This document shows, one piece after another, positions 8,269-17,892 of a DNA stretch of 64,000 bases (within the stretch, counting starts at the first letter, position 1; each line of letters starts with the position of its first letter). Both the position numbers and the translations under genes were made by a program. Source of the stretch: Haliangium sp963772315 (lineage in GTDB: Bacteria > Myxococcota_A > Polyangia > Haliangiales > Haliangiaceae); the NCBI GenBank assembly GCA_963772315.1, contig CAVYWJ010000003.1, forward strand, positions 2,573,361 to 2,637,360, written 5' to 3'. Under the pieces are notes generated by a model. The model was not told the DNA's origin. It searched no databases and saw only the letters and a program-made list of their open reading frames with translations.

Positions 8269-10380
8269 TCAAGGATGCGCGATCACGATGAGCGACTTGG
8301 CGCGTGCGCGCGCGCAGTGAATGGCCCGCGCCAGGTTCTCGGGATCGAGCGCCGCCAGGCTCTCGTCCAGGATCACCAGATCGCAGCCCTGCAGCAACGC
8401 GCGCGCGATGTACACCCGGCTACGCTCGCCGTGCGAGAGCTGCCAGCCGCTCTCGCCGACGGTCTGCATCATCTCGGCCGGCATGCGCGCGAGCAGCGGC
8501 CCGAGGCCCAGCTCCTCGCAGACCGCGTAGGCTGCTTCCATGTCTTCGGGCCGCGCGGGCCACGTCTGGCCCATCAGCAGGTTGAAGGCAAAGCTCCCCG
8601 AGAAGATGTGGTTCTCGTGGAACTGCGGCGCCGCCGTGACGCGCTGCCGCCAGCCTGCATCGCCCAGGCTCGCAAGGTCCAGTCCGCTCGCGAGTAGCAG
8701 CCCCGCGCTGGGCGCCCGCGCGCCCAGGAGCAGCGCCGCCAGCGTGGACTTGCCCGCGCCCGAGGGTCCCTGCAGGAGGATGTGATCCCCTGGGTGGACG
8801 GTCAGGTCGCAGTGCTCGACCACGGCTCTGGCGCTGCCGGGATACTGGAACGAGAGCGCGCAGGCTTCGACCGTGGGCTGCGTATCGGCCGCGGGCGGAG
8901 CCGCCGCGTAGTCCGGCGAGGTCACCCTGTCCGGCGTCTCCGCGGCGTGGAACAGCGGCGCCACGCGACGCCATGCCAGGCGGGCGCCGGCAAGAGAGCC
9001 GAGCCCGCCGGTGAGCTGATCCAGGGACTGCCGGGCCAGCAGCACGCCGCCTACGCCCACGGCCAGCGACGCGGTGTCGGCGCCGGCGATGAACGCGGGC
9101 GCCAGCATGGCCATGCCCACCATCAGCCAGCCGTACGGAATCAAGACCATGAGCCTGCTGTGCCACTGATCCATGCCCTTGCCGTGCTCGAGATACGACC
9201 ACAGGGCTTCGTCCTCGCCCTGGTGCCAGCGCTCGGGGAGGCACTGCACGAGCCGGGTGCGATGCCCGATCATGCGCTCCACCGTGGTGTCGGTGAGATC
9301 GAGCCTGCAATCGGTCCACGCGCCCCGGCTGCGGAGGAGGCGCCTGCCCATCCAGAACGTCAGCGCCAGCCAGAGCCCGAGCGCGGCCGCGTGCCACGGC
9401 CCGCCCGCGCCCGCCCAAAGGACCGCGCCCGCCAGGGCGAGCTCGATCAGCGAGAGCACGCTGGCCATGCCGCCGCTCAGGCCGAGGTGCTCGACCTGCT
9501 CGACCTCCATGGCGCGACCGAGAAACCCGCCAATGCCCTCGTGGCGCACGGTGTCGGGGGGCATGCGCATGGCCCCGTGCAGCATGCGGCGCTTGAGCAG
9601 CGTGCCCGCGCCCACCGCGATCCTGCCCTGGTACCAGGTCACCAGCAGGTGCAAGGGAACCGCGCTGAGCAGCAAGCCGGCCCAGGCCAAAAGCCAGCCC
9701 ACGCTCGACCGGCCCGCGAGCAGCCCCACGCCAATGGCCCACCACGACATGAGATAGAGCGCGTAGTACGTCACGTGCGCGCCCAGCAGCGACAGCGCGG
9801 GCCGCAGCAGGCCCGCGTGGCCGAGCTGGCGCGAGAAGCGCGCCTCGGGCGGCAAGCGCAGGATCCAGCCGCGCATCGCGCCCAGGGCCACGTTCGCGCT
9901 CTCGACCAGCCGGTGCGACGCCCGCTCGCGCCTGTGCGCCGGGATCTTGGCGAGATCGAGCAGCTCGTCGATGGAGCCGCGGAGCCACACCTCCCACTCG
10001 GCGCGCGTGGCCCGGCGCACCTCGCTGATCGGCACGGCCCCGATCGCCCTGGTCGGCGCGAGCAGGAGCAGCCGCTGGCCGCGCACGCCCACCACCGCCA
10101 GGAACCCTTCCGGGTGGCGCAAGAGGGCGGTGTCCAGGCTGCGCAGAAAGGTGTTGACGTCCGAGTACTGCGCGGACACCGACTGCACCTCCACGCCGAT
10201 GCGCTGCCCGGCCGCGCCGAGCCAGCGATCGAGCCGCGTCTCGTCCGCCAGCGGCTCGAGGCGCGTGGGATTCTCGGTCGCCTCGCGCGACAGACCGCGC
10301 TGGAACGCGAGCGTGGTGAGCGCGTCGCCGAGCCGCTCCACGGGCCAGACCCACGGCGCCAGGTCATAAGCCTGGCTCAC
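8269..10380 (-). CDS. NHLM-type peptide exporter, second ABC transporter (membrane + ATPase)
   Basis: A protein of about 703 residues. The N-terminal roughly 200 residues are soluble and unlike a C39 peptidase. Six hydrophobic segments follow (about 225-470), then an ATPase domain with Walker A GPSGAGKST, signature-like LSHGERSR, Walker B LVILDES and a final His in IVIAHP. The size and order match the second ABC subunit (TIGR03797-type) of the NHLM export system for NHLP/Nif11-leader peptides. GTG at 10380 overlaps the stop codon of the upstream ABC gene (GTGA), giving translational coupling; the longer frame to 10446 would overlap that gene further. The signature is LSHGE rather than LSGGQ. 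Confidence 0.8.
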   Translation of the reverse strand: MSQAYDLAPWVWPVERLGDALTTLAFQRGLSREATENPTRLEPLADETRLDRWLGAAGQRIGVEVQSVSAQYSDVNTFLRSLDTALLRHPEGFLAVVGVRGQRLLLLAPTRAIGAVPISEVRRATRAEWEVWLRGSIDELLDLAKIPAHRRERASHRLVESANVALGAMRGWILRLPPEARFSRQLGHAGLLRPALSLLGAHVTYYALYLMSWWAIGVGLLAGRSSVGWLLAWAGLLLSAVPLHLLVTWYQGRIAVGAGTLLKRRMLHGAMRMPPDTVRHEGIGGFLGRAMEVEQVEHLGLSGGMASVLSLIELALAGAVLWAGAGGPWHAAALGLWLALTFWMGRRLLRSRGAWTDCRLDLTDTTVERMIGHRTRLVQCLPERWHQGEDEALWSYLEHGKGMDQWHSRLMVLIPYGWLMVGMAMLAPAFIAGADTASLAVGVGGVLLARQSLDQLTGGLGSLAGARLAWRRVAPLFHAAETPDRVTSPDYAAAPPAADTQPTVEACALSFQYPGSARAVVEHCDLTVHPGDHILLQGPSGAGKSTLAALLLGARAPSAGLLLASGLDLASLGDAGWRQRVTAAPQFHENHIFSGSFAFNLLMGQTWPARPEDMEAAYAVCEELGLGPLLARMPAEMMQTVGESGWQLSHGERSRVYIARALLQGCDLVILDESLAALDPENLARAIHCARARAKSLIVIAHP

Positions 10381-13052
10381 GGATTTTCCTCCTCGCGCAA
10401 GCGCCCATTCTCCAGCCACAGCCGGCGCCACTCGCCATCGGCCCACTCACCGCTGTGCATGGCGCGATCACCGGCCACCAGCGCGCCGTAACGCGACTCG
10501 GGGTCGCGCAGGAGGTCCGCGGGCGCGCCGTCTTCGACCAACCGTCCGTCATCGATCACCAGCACCCGCTCGAAGTCGCAGGTGTCGGCGATGTCGTGGC
10601 TGACGAACAGCAGGGTAGCGTCCTTCCACCAGGCCCGCGCGCGCTCGGTGAGCCGCCGCCGCGCACCGCGATCCTGCCCGCGGAACGCCTCGTCCAGGAC
10701 CACCAGGCGCGCGTCCTGATGCATCAGCGCGCGCCCGAGGCGCACGCGCTGGCCCTCGCCGCCCGAGACCAGGCCGCCTCCCTCGCCCAGGTACGTCTGC
10801 ATGCCCTCGGGCAGGCGCTCGAGCAGCGCGCGCAGCTCCGCGTCATGGAGCACTCTGGCGATCGGCTTCTCCGGTCGCAGCTCCGAGCCATAGAGCAGGT
10901 TGTCGAGCATGGGCTGGTTCCAGAGCTGCACCGCGGGATCCACCCACGCGGTCGCGCGCCTGAGCATGCCCAGCCAGGCGCCGGCCAGCGGGCGGCCATC
11001 GACCTCCAGGCTCCCGCCCCGGGGCCGGTGCCAGCCCATGAGCAGGCCCACCAGGCTCGACTTGCCGGCGCCCGACGGCCCGACGATGGCCACGTGCTCG
11101 CCCGGCTGCACCGTGAGGTCCACGTCGCGGAGGATCACGTGCCCGCCCGCCTCCACGGTCACGCCGCTCATCGAGATGGCCACGCCCCGGCTCTCGGCCC
11201 GCTCGTCGGCCCCGGGCTCGGCGCTCTCTTCCTCGCGCGCGCCGAGCATCTCGAACACCCGCAGGGCCACGCTGTGCAGCTCGGGATACTGGCGCGCGAG
11301 CAGCGCGACCCGCTGTCCGAGCATAGGCAGCGAGAGCGCCCAGTACACCACCAGGAGCGCGCTCCCCAGCGTGCCCTGCGCCATGACGAACACCATGAGC
11401 ACCGCCATGCCAAAGCCCGCCAGCGCCAGCACGCCCGCCACCCACGTGCTGGTAGCGTGGAAGCGCATGGCCGCCCGGCTCCAGTCCACCATGCGCCCCT
11501 CCTGCTCCCGCGCCATGGACTGCTGCGCCCCGTGCACACGGATGGGGATCAAGCCGGCCAGGGCGTCGAGATAGTAGTGGAGCAGCCCGCCCATGTGGGT
11601 GCGCAAGCGCAGCTCGCGCTCCCTCATGATCGGCTGCAGCGCCAGGGGCAGCGCGATGGACACCAGCGCGACCAGGATCGCCCACGGCGCGACGCGCGGG
11701 TCCAGCCACGCGATGCCGGCGACCGTGAACACGAGCTGCGCGCAGCCCTCCAGGAAGCGCGCGCCGATGACCGGCAAATAGCGCAGCCGGTGCAGGCTAT
11801 GGCAGCGCTCGGCCATGTCCGAGATCAGGCGGCTGTGGAAGTAGCGATCGCTCAGCCGGGGGATCTTGGACAGGAAGGCCATGCGCAGGCGGATCTCGAG
11901 CGCGCGTCCCATGGTCAGGGCGCCGCGCAGGATCGGCAGGTGGATGGCCATGGCCAGCGCGAGCAGCACCAGGAAGATCGACATGGCCGCGGCGCGCTGC
12001 GTGGCCAGCCCGAGCTCGCTGCCCAGGTCCAGGAATCCACGCAGGAGCAGACCCTCGCCGAGCACCAGCGCGGCGGCGACAACGGTCGCGCCCGCCAGCG
12101 CCAGCGGCGCGGTCGCGCCATCGCGCGCGAGCATGCCGAGGAGCGTGCGCCCAGGACGCGGCAGCTCCTCGGCCAACGTCGCGGCCAGCTCCTCGCTCAG
12201 GCCCTCGCGGTCGGGGCCCTGTTCGCGCCGCCCGCGGCTGCGCACGAGCACGGCGCCGCGAAAGGACAGCTCGTCCGGATCGGCCCGATCCATGCCCGGG
12301 GCCGGCCGTACCGACCAGTACACCCCCGGGATGCCGTCGGTCTTCCTGGCGTCGCAGCCCCACGCGAACAGCTCGTTGACCATGGCCGTCGCCTCTCGCC
12401 CGCGCCGGACCGCGTGCGCGCGGAACATGTCCACGGTCATGCGACAGGCCGCGTCCAGTGCGGCCACGCCACGCCAGCCCGGATTGGCCATGGCGCGCTC
12501 CCGCAGGTCGCGGACATGCTTCGAGTCCAGGCCCAGCTCGCGCAGGCGCCGGTCGAGCGGCTCCTGGAACTCTGTCGTTCCGGCCCATTCCCGCCACTGC
12601 GTCGCGGACACTTGGTTGGTGTGCTGATAGAGCTGCTCCGCCAGCCGCTGTCGCAGCAGCCAGCGCCGCCCGTGCGCCGGATCCATGACCTGGACCCAGG
12701 GCCCCACCACCGACCACAGCACGATGAAGTGGCTGGCCCCGATCTCGTTTTGAACGACGACGATCGCAGGCAAGGAGCCGGACTCGGGCAGCATCACGTG
12801 GTCCGCCGGGGCCATGACCTCCTCGGTCTCGAGGCCGAGCAGGTTGGCCACCTCGTTCATGGTGCTGATCGACGTGCCATCGACCGTGGTCTGACACACC
12901 TCGCGCAGGCGACCGAAGCTCACGTTCACGCCGAAGCCCTGCATCAGCGCCATGAGCGACGCGGGCCCGCAGTCCATCATCGAGATCTGGATGACCTCGG
13001 GCACGATGCGCACTGCCTGGGGATGCGGCCGCCCGAGCACTATCGATCCCAC
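10377..13052 (-). CDS. NHLM-type peptide exporter, C39 peptidase-ABC transporter
   Basis: 891 residues. The N-terminal C39 peptidase domain (about 15-145) shows the catalytic Cys in QISMMDCGPASL and the catalytic His in ASHFIVLW with the later Asp in MDPAHG. An insert of roughly 150 residues precedes a six-helix membrane domain (about 315-600). The ATPase has GPSGAGKSSL, LVSGGEGQR and LVVLDE. The C39 domain would cut a leader peptide after a double-Gly-type site and export the rest. It overlaps the HlyD gene by 13 bp upstream and the second ABC gene downstream, so the three are one operon. This is the TIGR03796-type layout. Confidence 0.88.
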   Translation of the reverse strand: MGSIVLGRPHPQAVRIVPEVIQISMMDCGPASLMALMQGFGVNVSFGRLREVCQTTVDGTSISTMNEVANLLGLETEEVMAPADHVMLPESGSLPAIVVVQNEIGASHFIVLWSVVGPWVQVMDPAHGRRWLLRQRLAEQLYQHTNQVSATQWREWAGTTEFQEPLDRRLRELGLDSKHVRDLRERAMANPGWRGVAALDAACRMTVDMFRAHAVRRGREATAMVNELFAWGCDARKTDGIPGVYWSVRPAPGMDRADPDELSFRGAVLVRSRGRREQGPDREGLSEELAATLAEELPRPGRTLLGMLARDGATAPLALAGATVVAAALVLGEGLLLRGFLDLGSELGLATQRAAAMSIFLVLLALAMAIHLPILRGALTMGRALEIRLRMAFLSKIPRLSDRYFHSRLISDMAERCHSLHRLRYLPVIGARFLEGCAQLVFTVAGIAWLDPRVAPWAILVALVSIALPLALQPIMRERELRLRTHMGGLLHYYLDALAGLIPIRVHGAQQSMAREQEGRMVDWSRAAMRFHATSTWVAGVLALAGFGMAVLMVFVMAQGTLGSALLVVYWALSLPMLGQRVALLARQYPELHSVALRVFEMLGAREEESAEPGADERAESRGVAISMSGVTVEAGGHVILRDVDLTVQPGEHVAIVGPSGAGKSSLVGLLMGWHRPRGGSLEVDGRPLAGAWLGMLRRATAWVDPAVQLWNQPMLDNLLYGSELRPEKPIARVLHDAELRALLERLPEGMQTYLGEGGGLVSGGEGQRVRLGRALMHQDARLVVLDEAFRGQDRGARRRLTERARAWWKDATLLFVSHDIADTCDFERVLVIDDGRLVEDGAPADLLRDPESRYGALVAGDRAMHSGEWADGEWRRLWLENGRLREEENP

Positions 13053-14215
13053 TCCTGGTGATCGCGCAGCAGCCCGCCCGCGGCGCGCATGACCAGGGTC
13101 GCCGGGGAGACCTCTTCGATCTCGATCTCCACCGCGCCGGTGATGCCGTGACGCAGCGGGATGGGCGTGCGCTCCGGCTCGGAGATGGTCAGGGTCACGC
13201 GCACTAGCCCGCCCTCGGCCTCACCCGAGACCGCGGACACGCGCGCCGCCAGGGTTCCGTACTGCGTCCAGGAAAACCCGTCAGCGCGCATGCGCGCGGG
13301 CTGGCCCACGCGCACGCGACCGACCGCGTCGAGCGGCGCGAAGTCGGCCACGATCGCGAGCCCGCCCTCGGGCGTGATGACGGCGACCGTCTGTCCGGTT
13401 TCGACCATGGAGCCGAGCCGCGGCGCCTGCACCTGGCCCAGCACGCCCGAGACCGGCGCGCGCACCATGTGGCGCGCAAGCTGCTCGCGCAGCTTGGCTT
13501 GCTCGACCTCGGCGGCCTGGAGCTCGGCCTGCAGGCTGGCGATCATGCGCTCGAGGTTCGCCTTCTCGGCCTTGCGATCGGCCAGCCCCAGCCGGCCCTC
13601 GCTCTGCACCACGGCCAGCCGCATCTTGCGCGCCGTGGCCAGCGCCTGTGACTGCTCCACGCCCGCGCGCGCCCGCGAGCGCTCGGCCTCCGCCACCACG
13701 CCGGCCTCGTAGAGCTGCTCGGCGCGCTGACCTTCCTGGGCGGCCAGGCCGGCCACGGTCGCCGACTCCTGCTGCAGGGCCGCGGCTTCGGACAGGTTGG
13801 CCTTGCCCGCGCGCTCGGTCTCGGCGATGGCCAGCTCGCGGGCAGCGACCTCCGCTTGCAGCGCCGCGATCTGGCCTTGCAACCCACCCGTACGAGCGTT
13901 GACCTCGTCGAGCAGGAGGCGCGCGTCCGTGGCGTCCAGCTCGAGCAGCACGTCGCCTTGCTGTACCCGGCCGCCGACCGGGAGACGCACGGAGATCACC
14001 CGTCCCGCGGTGTACACGTCCACCGGATGCACCTCGTCGCTGGCCTGGATGCGTGCCTCGCGGCTCACCGCGTAGACCGGCACGCCCGCGGACCAGAGCC
14101 AGTACGTCCAGGCCCCGAGCAGTGCGCCCGCCGCGAGCACGCCCATGACGACGCGACGTCGCTGACGGCGCTCCACGGCCAGCGCCCCCAGGGTTTTTTG
14201 GAAGCTTGCGGGCAT
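13040..14215 (-). CDS. NHLM-type HlyD membrane-fusion protein
   Basis: 391 residues with one N-terminal membrane helix (RRRVVMGVLAAGALLGAWTY, about 20-40), a split biotinyl/lipoyl-like domain (SVRLPVGGRVQQGDVLLELD and later VRAPVSGVLGQVQAPRLGSM), and a long Ala/Glu-rich coiled coil between them (about 110-250). It links the inner-membrane ABC exporter to the periplasm. It is the first gene of the exporter operon and overlaps the C39-ABC gene by 13 bp. Upstream on the same strand is only a truncated gene remnant, so the operon may have lost its original leading gene. Confidence 0.85.
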   Translation of the reverse strand: MPASFQKTLGALAVERRQRRRVVMGVLAAGALLGAWTYWLWSAGVPVYAVSREARIQASDEVHPVDVYTAGRVISVRLPVGGRVQQGDVLLELDATDARLLLDEVNARTGGLQGQIAALQAEVAARELAIAETERAGKANLSEAAALQQESATVAGLAAQEGQRAEQLYEAGVVAEAERSRARAGVEQSQALATARKMRLAVVQSEGRLGLADRKAEKANLERMIASLQAELQAAEVEQAKLREQLARHMVRAPVSGVLGQVQAPRLGSMVETGQTVAVITPEGGLAIVADFAPLDAVGRVRVGQPARMRADGFSWTQYGTLAARVSAVSGEAEGGLVRVTLTISEPERTPIPLRHGITGAVEIEIEEVSPATLVMRAAGGLLRDHQEWDR

Positions 14216-14404
14216 ATCGCGCTACGGTCTCATTGTCCTGCCAAGCTCGTCCGTGTTTCAAGAAGAACAGGTCACGAATGAGCCCGCGCTCCGACGGAGG
14301 TCGTAATGTGCGAGAACTCGATCGGGGAGTTTCAGGCCGCGTTCCGGTGAAAGACGCGCAGAAGCCTGCCAATTGCGCCAGGCAAATCTTGGGTTCGGAG
14401 GAAG

Positions 14405-14612
14405 TCAACACCAGGGCCGAGGGCGGCGGCGGCGGCGGCGGGATTGGCTGCACGGCTTGCACCAGGGTGTGCAGCACGGAGCGGGCCAGCCCGGCCGAGC
14501 CCACCTGGCCCTCAACGCGCAGTTCCAGGAACACGCGCTTTCCGCGGAACACGGCCAGGGACAGGTCGAGCGTCGAGGCGTCTGCGGGCACGATGCGAGA
14601 GGCGCAAGTGGC
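14405..14612 (-). pseudogene. C-terminal remnant of a gene truncated by a toxin cassette
   Basis: Reading leftwards from about 14612, the minus strand shows good codon bias (DASTLDLSLAVFRGKRVF, RSVLHTLVQ, then a run of prolines) up to about 14409. A TGA at 14405-14407 becomes in-frame if one T is skipped. Its 5' side stops exactly where the toxin copy 4 homology begins. It lies 190 bp upstream of the exporter operon on the same strand and may be the former first gene of that operon. Function unknown. Confidence 0.35.
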
Positions 14613-15480
14613 GAGCGGCCCTGGCCGTGGCCGACACGGCGACGAGCCTGATCCCGCTCGTGGGCGACGCCGCTGATCTGGCCGAGCTCGGCAAGGCCCT
14701 GGCCACGGGCACGGATCGCCATGGCCGCTCTGTGTCCGCGTTCGACATGGCGGTCCTCGGCATCGCTGCATTGATCCCGCTCGCGAGCGCGGGCGCCCTG
14801 CGCGCGGCCGCACCACGCGCGGCGCTGCACGCACCCTCGACGAGCTGGCCACGAAGCTCGGCAAGACCCGCGAGGAGCTCGACGTGCTGCTCGTGCGCAT
14901 CGCCGAGCTCACCGAGCCCGACCGCGCCGCGCTCCAGCGTGTGAGCCAGGCCCTGCGCACCGGAAAGGACGCGCGCCCCGACGATCTGCGCCACGTGCGC
15001 GAGAGCCTGCACGAACTCGGCTGCCACACCGATCTCGGCCCCGCGGGCGGCGATATCTTTCTCTTCCCCGATGGCGCGCCCATGCACGGCATGCACGCGC
15101 TCGGTGAGAGCCCCGAGGTCGCGGCCGTCCGCGAGACCTCCCGCCGCGGCGCAGGCATCGCACGGCCCGTGCGGCATCACGTCTTGCCGCAGGAGCACCG
15201 CACGTGGTTCGAGGAGCGCGGCTTCGTCGGCAAGCTCGACATCGACAACTTCACCATCGAGCTCGAAGAAGCTATGCACCAGGCCGCCCACGGCGGCGGC
15301 AACTGGCGCCTCGGCCGCACGTGGCCGGGTGAGTGGAATCAACGCGTGATGTCAGAACTCCACGAGGCCGAGCGCCACCACCAGCGGCGGTTGCAGCCGC
15401 AGAAGATCATTGGGATCGTCCGCGCCCTCATGACTGACTATGGTATCGATCAGCCTTTCCGCTCATATAAGGGACGCTGA
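14613..15480 (+). pseudogene. Polymorphic toxin copy 4: partial pretoxin linker and intact nuclease module
   Basis: The homology starts in mid-linker (ALAVADTATSLIPLVGDAAD) and loses frame near 14810, where 4 bp present in copies 2 and 3 are missing. From LDVLLVRIAELTEPDRAAL onward the frame is open to the end, so this is the only copy in which linker and effector are in frame at the boundary. The nuclease module is complete (HHVLPQEHRTWFEERG, HQAAHGGGNW, final DYGIDQPFRSYKGR). No start codon or secretion signal is present upstream, so it is best read as a silent effector/immunity cassette available for recombination with a full-length toxin gene. Confidence 0.55.
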
Positions 15481-15481
15481 T

Positions 15482-15961
15482 ATGAACAACGACACGTGGC
15501 GTGGCGACTGGCCAGCCAGGATCTATCATCGTGTGGCTGCATTGGGATTTGAGTCTGTGACAGCTTTTGCTGACATGTATCCGACTGCCACCTTGCTAGA
15601 GCTGGCTGCGTGGCTTGGCGATGATGTGGCCGCCATACAAGTCGAAGGGGTTCTGCACGCGGAGGCTGAGAAGACTGGTACACGAGAGCGGTTTGCCCGA
15701 GCTCTGCTGGTTCGTCAACTTCGTCAACGGCTACCCATGGGCTGGAATATGGATGAACGCTCTGCATTTGAACGGACGCACGCCTTTGCAAGCTGGGCTG
15801 CTGCCGTGGGAGGGCTCATTGGGCAAGCAGCCTGTGATGCGATACGGGACAAGCTCGAAGGTGCCAACATCCCCGTTGGGTGGCTGCCCGAGGGCCCGGA
15901 CGACCCCTTCATCGAGCAAGCATTCGCAGGTGTGCGCTTCGAAGCCCTGGCTGGCCAGTAG
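15482..15961 (+). CDS. Putative immunity protein, copy 3
   Basis: 159 residues, starting one base after the stop codon of toxin copy 4. It has the same family pattern as the genes at 602 and 2903 (W-R-GDW, TLLELAAWLGDDVAAIQVE, EAEKTG, LLVRQLRQRLP-x-GW, IPVGWLPEG). It is soluble, without signal peptide, and probably binds and inhibits the partner nuclease in the cytoplasm. The inverted remnant at 4570-4650 most resembles this copy in its VAAIQVE block. Confidence 0.6.
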   Translation: MNNDTWRGDWPARIYHRVAALGFESVTAFADMYPTATLLELAAWLGDDVAAIQVEGVLHAEAEKTGTRERFARALLVRQLRQRLPMGWNMDERSAFERTHAFASWAAAVGGLIGQAACDAIRDKLEGANIPVGWLPEGPDDPFIEQAFAGVRFEALAGQ

Positions 15962-16007
15962 CGCCGGCCCCCCTCGCTCCTTCGACCGCGCGTCACTCTC
16001 ATGTAGT

Positions 16008-16033
16008 CGCGGGGTCTGGACGTCCCGCGTTTC
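16008..16033 (+). terminator. GC hairpin followed by TTTCT
   Basis: CGCGGG pairs with CCCGCG across a 10-nt loop and is followed by TTTCT. It lies 47 bp past the immunity gene stop, between two convergent genes, which fits an intrinsic terminator. Confidence 0.45.
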
Positions 16034-16051
16034 TCGACCGCGCTGTCACGC

Positions 16052-17785
16052 TCAGGGCGGCGCAGGCGAGGGGCTGGGCGCAGTCGCAGGTGGCGCAGGC
16101 GCAGGCGGTGCAGGCGCAGGCGATGCCGGAGCGGGCGTGGCCGGCGCAGGCGAGCCCGGTGCAGCGGGTGCAGGCTCGGCGGGCCGGGGGCGCCTGAGGC
16201 GCTTCAGGGGCTCGCGCTGCGCCTCGAAGTACGTGCGCACCTGGACCGCCGCGCGCGCGAGCAGCCCGCGGGCGTCGTTCCCGCTGATCGAGGTCGCGAA
16301 CGCCACCTTGAGCTTGTTGCGCTGGAACGACAGCCCGCGCAGCGCGTGGAACACGTGGAAGCGGTTGAGCAGCAGCTTGCCCATCGGCGTGGTCGTCAGC
16401 TCGACCTTGGCCTTGTTCATGGCCGCGATGAACCCCTCGGCCTGCGCCTCGCTCTCGAACAGCATGGCCCCGCGTACGAAGAACCCGACCCGCGCGTCCT
16501 CGATCGCCAGCGTCAGGCGCTTCGGCGTATCGATCTCCCCGACGTAGGGCGCGCTGTAGCGCGGCGGCAGCATGCCCTGGATCGTCAGCATGAGCACCGG
16601 GCCTCGCGTGTCGCCCGTGAGCTCGTCGATCGCAGGCGCGCGCGCGAGCCAGGCCGGCACGTCGGCCGGGCTCGCCATGGCCATATCGATATCACCCTCG
16701 ACCGGCTGGGGCAGTACGCCGAGGTGTCGCGGCTGCGCGAGGACCACCCAGCCCGGCTGCGGCAAGACGAACATGCGCGCGTCGCTCGCATGCACCAGCG
16801 GCGACGGCGTGCGCCGGCCCGCGGGCCCGCCGCGGCTCGTGTACCACGTGACCGGCGCCTGCCGGTGATCGATGAACGTGCGCACCTCGGGCCCCGAGAG
16901 CCGGGTACGGCCGACCAGCGTGGTGGCCGTGACCTCGCGCGGCTCCGGCGTCGAGATGACCAGGAAGTCGAAGAGATCGGACACCGTGACCTCGCGGTCG
17001 CCGACCAGCGACTGGTAGTCGGGCATGGTAGCGAGGATCGCCTCGGCCTGCGCTGCCCACGGCTTGCCACGCAGGCGGTCGAAGCGCACCAGCACGCTGA
17101 CCACGTCGCCCGGCGGCAGGTAGGCCAGCAAGTTTAGCTCGGACGTCCCCTGCACGCCGGCGCCCGTCTCCGTGCCCGTGCCGGTCCCCGCTGCAGCCTG
17201 CCCCGCGCCCGGCGGGCTCGCTCCGGTCGCGCCGCCCGGACCCGCATCGATGGCAGCGCCCGGCGTGCTGGACGCGACCGGCGCAGCATCGTGCTCAGCG
17301 CCCGGCTTGACCCCGGTCAGCCCCGCGCCGGCATCCGGAGGCACCGCCGCGATCGCGCCGGCATCCTCACTCTTGGCGGCCAGCACGTCATCCGTGCCCG
17401 CGCCCGCATCGGCGGGCCCTGCGTCCGCGGGCATGGCGTCGGCGGGCCCGGCGTCGAGCTCGGGCGGGGCCGCGTCGAAGACCGCCGGGCCTTCGCTCTC
17501 GGGCTCGGGAATCGTTTCCTCGGGCTCCGCGGGCTGGGCCGGCTCGGCGGGCAGCTCGGGCTGACCCACGGGCTCGTCCTCGGCCGCGGGCATCTCGGCC
17601 TCGGGCGGAGGCGGCGCCTCGTTCATGTCGAAGTCGACCAGGATCGGCTCCTCGGCCGGATCCGGCACGGCCGCAGGCGCTGCGCCATACAGGATCACGC
17701 TGGCCAGCACGTGCAGGAGCAGCGACGCGCTCACCCCGATGATCAGGGCCGATCTGCGGAAAGTTGCGATCAAAGGATCTGGCAA
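16052..17785 (-). CDS. TonB-like membrane-anchored protein with long Pro/Ala/Asp linker
   Basis: 577 residues. One N-terminal membrane helix (about 12-34, IIGVSASLLLHVLASVILYG) is followed by a Glu/Pro- then Asp/Ala/Gly-rich linker to about residue 210, as in TonB and gliding-motility energy-transducing proteins. A folded domain (about 215-530) follows with no motif I recognise, then a Pro/Ala repeat tail ending the protein. The N-terminal layout suggests anchoring in the inner membrane with the rest in the periplasm. No ExbB/ExbD genes are adjacent, so a TonB role is not supported beyond the overall shape. Confidence 0.5.
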   Translation of the reverse strand: MPDPLIATFRRSALIIGVSASLLLHVLASVILYGAAPAAVPDPAEEPILVDFDMNEAPPPPEAEMPAAEDEPVGQPELPAEPAQPAEPEETIPEPESEGPAVFDAAPPELDAGPADAMPADAGPADAGAGTDDVLAAKSEDAGAIAAVPPDAGAGLTGVKPGAEHDAAPVASSTPGAAIDAGPGGATGASPPGAGQAAAGTGTGTETGAGVQGTSELNLLAYLPPGDVVSVLVRFDRLRGKPWAAQAEAILATMPDYQSLVGDREVTVSDLFDFLVISTPEPREVTATTLVGRTRLSGPEVRTFIDHRQAPVTWYTSRGGPAGRRTPSPLVHASDARMFVLPQPGWVVLAQPRHLGVLPQPVEGDIDMAMASPADVPAWLARAPAIDELTGDTRGPVLMLTIQGMLPPRYSAPYVGEIDTPKRLTLAIEDARVGFFVRGAMLFESEAQAEGFIAAMNKAKVELTTTPMGKLLLNRFHVFHALRGLSFQRNKLKVAFATSISGNDARGLLARAAVQVRTYFEAQREPLKRLRRPRPAEPAPAAPGSPAPATPAPASPAPAPPAPAPPATAPSPSPAPP

Positions 17786-17892
17786 GGGTCTGAGTCTATG
17801 ACGCGGGTGGCGCGGAAACGACGCATGCCCGGTGTCCCCGGGGCAGGGCGCCGGCCCTTGGCCGTGTGTCAGGAAGCAGGTAGCATGAAATC

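Noticed and set aside
10455..13061. Long plus-strand frame opposite the C39-ABC gene, and a similar one at 49224-50933 opposite acnA
   Set aside because: Both mirror strongly conserved genes and lack any domain; typical of high-GC antisense openness.
14410..14440. GGC-repeat tract as a poly-Gly domain on the plus strand
   Set aside because: Read on the minus strand it is a poly-Pro end of a fragment with good codon bias, which is the better reading.
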